A DNA stretch of 19,124 nucleotides from Flavobacteriaceae bacterium (GTDB lineage: Bacteria > Bacteroidota > Bacteroidia > Flavobacteriales > Flavobacteriaceae): assembly GCA_023262245.1 (NCBI GenBank), contig JALRDC010000126.1, positions 1 through 19,124 on the forward strand, given 5' to 3'. The translations under genes were made by a program, and so were the position numbers. Position 1 is the first letter of the stretch. Each line of letters opens with the position of its first letter. Positions 15,177 through 19,124 of this stretch are shown here, piece by piece. Below the pieces are notes generated by a model, which saw only the letters and a program-made list of their open reading frames with translations, had not been told where the DNA came from and searched no databases.

Positions 15177-15920
15177 GTGACTAAAAAAGCGAACGGCACC
15201 GTCCATGCCATTACTCTTAGTAATATTAAATACGGGGACACTAGTTTAATCGCTGCTTGTTATACACTAGAATACGGACTTCAGTCCTACATGCTCAAAG
15301 GAATTTTAACTGCAAAAGGGAAAAAGAAAATCTCCAAGTCTTTATTTGAACCCCTCAGTCTTTTAGAACTTCAAGCTCCTGAAAATCCCGAAAATCGTTT
15401 AGGGTATATCCAAGAAGCAAAACTTTACCATGCTTATTCTTCCATTCCCTATGACTTAAGTAAAAAGGCTTTAGTCTTTTTCTTAGCAGAAGTATTACAT
15501 CAAGTCGTAAAAGAAGAACAGGATGCCAACCCCCCCTTATTCCAATTCATCAAAAAAAATCTTCTTTGGTTAGACACTCAAAATAAATTGAGTTTGTTTC
15601 ATATTAAAATGATGCTAGACCTGACACAGTATATTGGTTTCAGTCCCAATATTTCTAGTCCTGAAGCACCTTATTTTGACATGGAATCGGGCTGCATGAG
15701 TTTTGTAAAACCAAAGGGACCTTTTCTTGAAGCTGCGTTAAAAAACTATTGGCTTAAAATTTTAGGCATGGATTTTGATAAAGTTGGAACTATCCAGCTT
15801 CAAAAAAATGATAAAATTGACCTCTTAAAAAAAGTCATCACATATTTCGAACTACATTTACAACAGTTTAAACCACCAAAATCCACGGAAATATTAAATG
15901 AAGTTTTTAAGAACCCTTAG
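15177..15920 (+). CDS. recO: DNA repair protein RecO
   Basis: This 247-residue protein acts with RecF/RecR to load RecA on SSB-coated DNA. The N-terminal OB-fold (about 1-80) carries the characteristic YGDTSLIAACYTLEYGLQSYMLKG (19-42). The helical C-terminal domain follows, with LLWLDTQNKLSLFHIKMMLDLTQYIGFSPN (128-157). No zinc-finger cysteine cluster is present. The start is GTG at 15177, 3 bases after the gdhA stop; no ATG is available near it, and this start matches the family length. The 3' end overlaps the next gene by 23 bases. Confidence 0.92.
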   Translation: MTKKANGTVHAITLSNIKYGDTSLIAACYTLEYGLQSYMLKGILTAKGKKKISKSLFEPLSLLELQAPENPENRLGYIQEAKLYHAYSSIPYDLSKKALVFFLAEVLHQVVKEEQDANPPLFQFIKKNLLWLDTQNKLSLFHIKMMLDLTQYIGFSPNISSPEAPYFDMESGCMSFVKPKGPFLEAALKNYWLKILGMDFDKVGTIQLQKNDKIDLLKKVITYFELHLQQFKPPKSTEILNEVFKNP

Positions 15921-18375
15921 TTCATTTATAATCCTTTTATTATGCTTTTGGACCACAGCCCAAGAGCTTGTAATTATTGATGGGAGTTCTAAGGACCCTT
16001 TGGAAGGGGTGGCTCTGTACAACGAATCAAAATCTACCGCTACCCTTACCAATAGTGAGGGCGTTGCGGACCTTTCCCTCTTTGAAACAGGGGAATTGAT
16101 ATTTGTCCAGTACTTTGGTTTTAAAATTCGCAGTTTTACTTTAGGTGCATTAGAATATAACGAACGCTTTGAGTTTAGACTCCTGCCTGAAGAGCAAGCA
16201 CTAGATGAAGTAATTCTTTCGGTAGCTAGAAATGCTTCTACGCGAAAACAAATAGCAGAGAAAGTAACCATCATTGGGCCTCAAGAAATTTTAACCCAAC
16301 GCCCAGCAACAGGTGCAGACTTAGTGAGTCTAAGCCCTGGAGTTCGAGTTCAAAAATCCCAAGGAGGGGGAGGTAGTCCCGTTTTAAGAGGTTTTGAAGC
16401 AAACCGCTTGCTTTTAGTGGTAGATGGGGTCCGGTTGAACAATGCTATTTATAGAAGTGGCCATCTTCAAAATGCAATCACCATACACCCTAATATCATA
16501 GAACGTGTTGAAGTAGTCTTTGGATCTTCATCCGTGGGCTATGGCTCTGATGCTCTAGGTGGGGTGATTCACTATTATACACGTAACCCCTTAATCAACA
16601 ATGCCCAAAAAATAAAAACCCAATTTTCTAGTGATTTTTCTTCTGTAAACACCGCTTCAGTTAACTCTTTTTCCACTGAAGTTAGCTTTGAAAAATGGGC
16701 CAGTTTAACCAGTTTGAGTTATTCAGATTTTGGAGATACCCGCATCGGAAAAAACAGAAGACATGGGTACGAGGATTGGGGACTTACTCCCTTTTATTCG
16801 TTAAACAACCGAAATGCGTTTAGCCCTGCGCCCACAGTTAACGAAAACCCTTTGATTCAGAGAAATACCGGTTACCATCAAATTGATTTATTTCAAAAGT
16901 TTTTAATCCAGTTAAATGATCAAAATCAATTGGTCTTTAATTTACAATATTCCAATTCTTCCGATATCTCTCGGTATGACAAACTAGTTGAAGAAAAAAA
17001 TAATACACTTCGCTATGCCGAATGGTATTATGGTCCGCAAAAGCGTTTTCTTTTTTCACCACAATTGAAAATTTACCCAGAAAAGAAATTCTTGAACTCA
17101 GGAAAAATCACCTTTGCCATCCAGAATTTGGAAGAATCCCGTATCAATCGCTTTTTTAATGATTTAAGTCGTAATTATCAAACTGAAAAAGTCAATGCCT
17201 TAAGTCTTAACGGAGATTTTGAGTTTCAATTGAAAGAGAAACACTCTTTTTCCTATGGTTTTGAAGCAGTTTATAATGACATCAGTTCGTTTGCTTTTGT
17301 TCACGATTTAATTGTAGATCAAAATAATATCATTGGTTATACTCCGCGCCTTCCCATCCCCACTCGTTACCCCAGTAGAGGAAGCTCCTATTCTAGTTCT
17401 GCCGTTTATTTAAATTGGATTTGGGACATTAATCCCTCCCTAACACTAAATATGGGTGCTCGTTTAACGCTTACCAACTTAGAAGGGGAATGGAAAGAAT
17501 TTTATAACATAAACGCCTTACTCTCTAAAGTCAATCTCAATTCGGAAGCCCTAACAGAAACTTTGGCACTTACCTTTCGCCCAAATAAAAAAATACAATT
17601 GAACGCAATCCTTTCTAATGGATTTAGAAATCCCAATATAGATGATGTAGGAAAAATAAGAGAAAGTAAAGGATACTTAGTAGTTCCTAACCCCTCCCTT
17701 TTCCCAGAATACGCCTATAATTTTGAACTCGGGCTGACTAAATATCTCAATAAACCCAAAAATTATTTCTCCATTAGAGGCTTTACAACCTTAATTTCCA
17801 GACATATTGGGAGGACAGATTATACCATTTTTGCGGATCAAACCACTCCTAGTATGCAAACCATATTGTATAACAATGAAGAAGTTATCACTTTAGCCAA
17901 TGATAATCTGGGTAATCGCTACCTATTTGGAGGGTCTCTGGATGGAAATCTCACTTTCTCTGAAAATTTATCCTTACGTGGGGATCTCAACTTCATTGAA
18001 GCAGCAAAAAGTAAACAATATGGACCTTTACCTTCCATTTCTCCTGTTTTTGGAAATCTTTTGTTGACCTATAAAAAAGAGGCTTGGTTTGCCAGTTTAC
18101 GTTATCAGTTTAGTGGACCAAAAGACCCAGAAGATTACAGTGAGGGTGGTGAAGATGGTTTGGAAGAAACCCCTCTCATCTCAGAATCTTTAGGCCTTTA
18201 TGCAGGAACCCCCGCCTGGTCCGAATTATCATTCCTCACCCAATATCAATGCAACGAAAAAATTCATTTTCGAATAGGTTTGGACAATATTTTTGATGTG
18301 CATTACAGAAGTTTCGCTTCTGGAGTTTCTGCTCCTGGAAGAAACCTCAAGCTAGGGGTCCATATTCAGTTCTAG
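15898..18375 (+). CDS. TonB-dependent receptor, heme/hemoglobin-receptor-like
   Basis: This 825-residue outer-membrane receptor has a signal peptide (1-21, ending WTTAQ), a carboxypeptidase-like domain (about 24-96), a TonB-box-like ALDEVILSVAR (101-111), and a plug with DLVSLSPGVRVQ (141-152), SPVLRGFEANRLLLVVDGVRLN (160-181) and EVVFGSSSVGYGSDALGGVIH (205-225). A barrel follows, ending in Phe825. In the barrel, FRNPN (576-580) and NPSLFPE (598-604) sit where heme/hemoglobin receptors have FRAP and NPDL. The histidine that lies between those motifs in known heme receptors is not present (residues 580-597 have none), so the ligand is open. The ATG lies inside the recO end (23-base overlap) and no better start exists, implying translation coupled to recO. 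No SusD partner. Confidence 0.92.
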   Translation: MKFLRTLSSFIILLLCFWTTAQELVIIDGSSKDPLEGVALYNESKSTATLTNSEGVADLSLFETGELIFVQYFGFKIRSFTLGALEYNERFEFRLLPEEQALDEVILSVARNASTRKQIAEKVTIIGPQEILTQRPATGADLVSLSPGVRVQKSQGGGGSPVLRGFEANRLLLVVDGVRLNNAIYRSGHLQNAITIHPNIIERVEVVFGSSSVGYGSDALGGVIHYYTRNPLINNAQKIKTQFSSDFSSVNTASVNSFSTEVSFEKWASLTSLSYSDFGDTRIGKNRRHGYEDWGLTPFYSLNNRNAFSPAPTVNENPLIQRNTGYHQIDLFQKFLIQLNDQNQLVFNLQYSNSSDISRYDKLVEEKNNTLRYAEWYYGPQKRFLFSPQLKIYPEKKFLNSGKITFAIQNLEESRINRFFNDLSRNYQTEKVNALSLNGDFEFQLKEKHSFSYGFEAVYNDISSFAFVHDLIVDQNNIIGYTPRLPIPTRYPSRGSSYSSSAVYLNWIWDINPSLTLNMGARLTLTNLEGEWKEFYNINALLSKVNLNSEALTETLALTFRPNKKIQLNAILSNGFRNPNIDDVGKIRESKGYLVVPNPSLFPEYAYNFELGLTKYLNKPKNYFSIRGFTTLISRHIGRTDYTIFADQTTPSMQTILYNNEEVITLANDNLGNRYLFGGSLDGNLTFSENLSLRGDLNFIEAAKSKQYGPLPSISPVFGNLLLTYKKEAWFASLRYQFSGPKDPEDYSEGGEDGLEETPLISESLGLYAGTPAWSELSFLTQYQCNEKIHFRIGLDNIFDVHYRSFASGVSAPGRNLKLGVHIQF

Positions 18376-18390
18376 CATCCTTTCTCCTAA

Positions 18391-18424
18391 AAGGGAATCC
18401 TTAGCAAGAGTCCTTCTTTTTTTT
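18391..18424 (+). terminator. Weak candidate terminator after the receptor gene
   Basis: AAGGG (18391-18395) can pair with TCCTT (18411-18415), including one G-T pair, followed one base later by eight T (18417-18424). The stem is short and the loop is 15 bases. An alternative small hairpin AAGG-GAAT-CCTT (18391-18402) competes. The T-run and position favour a terminator, but the stem is poor. Confidence 0.3.
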
Positions 18425-18438
18425 AATTGAAAATTAAT

Positions 18439-18446
18439 TACTTTCG
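18439..18446 (+). promoter_or_regulatory. Predicted promoter -7 box of ileS
   Basis: TACTTTCG matches TAnnTTTG except for one C. The upstream -33 area is a T-run. The predicted start is near 18452, leaving a leader of about 70 bases, longer than for other genes in the window. Confidence 0.45.
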
Positions 18447-18482
18447 CACTTAATTATAAACAAGCTAATAAAAGGTTAAGCC

Positions 18483-18507
18483 AAAAGTTGCCTGCATCAG
18501 CTGTTTT
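18483..18507 (+). other. Imperfect hairpin in the ileS leader
   Basis: AAAA plus GTTG (18483-18490) can pair with CAGC (18498-18501) and TTTT (18504-18507), with a 2-base bulge and the 7-base loop CCTGCAT. It lies 15 bases before the ileS start. It is not a T-box: there is no T-box sequence or specifier stem. It may affect start-site access or be chance. Confidence 0.2.
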
Positions 18508-18522
18508 GAATAAAATGTCTAG

Positions 18523-19124
18523 GTGAAATTTAAAGAATACAAAGGGCTTGATTTACCCAAAATAGCATCAGAAGTGCTCGCAGAATGGAAGCAAAACAAC
18601 ACCTTTGCTAAAAGTATCTCGAGCCGTGAGGGAAAAACTCCCTTTGTTTTTTACGAAGGTCCCCCTTCCGCAAACGGTATGCCTGGAATTCACCACGTCA
18701 TGTCCCGGACTATTAAAGATATTTTTTGCCGCTTTAAGACCCAAAAAGGATTTCAAGTTCACAGAAAGGCAGGCTGGGACACCCATGGACTCCCTATTGA
18801 ACTAGGAGTAGAAAAAGAGTTAGGCATTACCAAAGATGCCATAGGAAAAACTATTTCTGTGGAAGATTACAACGCTGCTTGTAAAAAAGCGGTCATGCGA
18901 TACACCGATGTTTGGAACGAACTTACCGAACGCATCGGATATTGGGTTGACATGAATGACCCTTATGTCACCTACACTTCAAAGTACATGGAATCGGTTT
19001 GGTGGCTTTTAAAACAAATTCACGAAAAGGGTTTGCTGTATAAGGGATACACTATTCAGCCCTATTCACCTATGGCCGGAACAGGTTTGAGTTCTCACGA
19101 ACTCAATCAACCAGGAACGTATCA
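18523..19124 (+). CDS. ileS: Isoleucine--tRNA ligase, N-terminal part (cut by window edge)
   Basis: About 200 residues of this class Ia synthetase, which charges tRNA-Ile, are visible. KFKEYKGLDLP at the start, FYEGPPSANGMPGIHHVM (43-60, with the HIGH-like signature GIHH at 55-58), GWDTHGLPIELGVEKELGI and RIGYWVDMNDPYVTY are the usual IleS blocks. The frame stays open to the window end; the editing domain and KMSKS are outside. The start is probably GTG at 18523: the codon before it is TAG, and no in-frame ATG precedes KFKEY. An out-of-frame ATG at 18515 opens a three-codon frame whose TGA overlaps the GTG. Related proteins, from memory, begin MS-x-KF, so this start deserves checking. Confidence 0.93.
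   Translation, partial: MKFKEYKGLDLPKIASEVLAEWKQNNTFAKSISSREGKTPFVFYEGPPSANGMPGIHHVMSRTIKDIFCRFKTQKGFQVHRKAGWDTHGLPIELGVEKELGITKDAIGKTISVEDYNAACKKAVMRYTDVWNELTERIGYWVDMNDPYVTYTSKYMESVWWLLKQIHEKGLLYKGYTIQPYSPMAGTGLSSHELNQPGTY

Noticed and set aside
18447..18522. T-box riboswitch before ileS
   Set aside because: No T-box consensus, specifier loop or antiterminator pair was found, and T-boxes are not expected in this phylum.
1..19124. CRISPR array, tRNA or rRNA genes, insertion sequence, prophage or integrative element
   Set aside because: No direct-repeat array, cloverleaf, transposase, integrase or phage gene was seen on either strand; nearly all DNA is accounted for by conserved genes.

Overview
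The window reads as chromosomal DNA from a member of the Bacteroidota, most likely a marine-type Flavobacteriaceae. The evidence is an AT-rich composition, three TonB-dependent outer-membrane receptors, a DUF4270 lipoprotein, a YpdA-type (bacillithiol-linked) flavoprotein, an ATP synthase beta subunit with the long Bacteroidota insert, an epsilon subunit without its C-terminal helical domain, and promoter boxes of the Bacteroidota type (TAnnTTTG at -7) in place of sigma70 boxes. No RNA genes, CRISPR arrays, insertion sequences or prophage genes were seen. The longest gene-free stretch is 277 bases.

Left part, minus strand (1-5065). Reading leftward, a 978-residue TonB-dependent receptor ends at a strong intrinsic terminator (about 2075-2105). 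It is followed by the catalytic F1 pair atpD-atpC, transcribed from its own promoter. Then comes the 5' end of another TonB-dependent receptor, cut by the window edge. The other ATP synthase genes are not beside atpD-atpC.

Middle part (5343-10141). On the plus strand lie a lysophospholipid-type acyltransferase with a TTG start and a YpdA-like flavin reductase. The latter converges on a minus-strand two-gene unit: a half-length glycogen-synthase-like protein followed by a DUF4270 outer-surface lipoprotein carrying calcium-binding-type aspartate repeats. This pair has no clear biochemical role and is the best candidate here for an undescribed function.

Right part, plus strand (10238-19124). 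panC and panD make pantothenate precursors. panD has its own very strong promoter box only four bases before the ATG. It probably also drives a membrane protein of the LPG-synthase-TM (flippase-like) family and radA. gdhA (NADP-type glutamate dehydrogenase), recO and a third TonB-dependent receptor form a tight run with a 3-base gap and a 23-base overlap. ileS begins after its own promoter and runs off the right edge.

Most genes are conserved housekeeping functions: energy, CoA precursor, ammonium assimilation, recombination repair and tRNA charging. They are interleaved with outer-membrane uptake proteins. The points worth a second look are the degenerate GlgA-like/DUF4270 pair, promoters that predict leaderless mRNAs, four non-ATG starts, a YpdA without the expected cysteine position, and an odd three-codon frame overlapping the ileS start.
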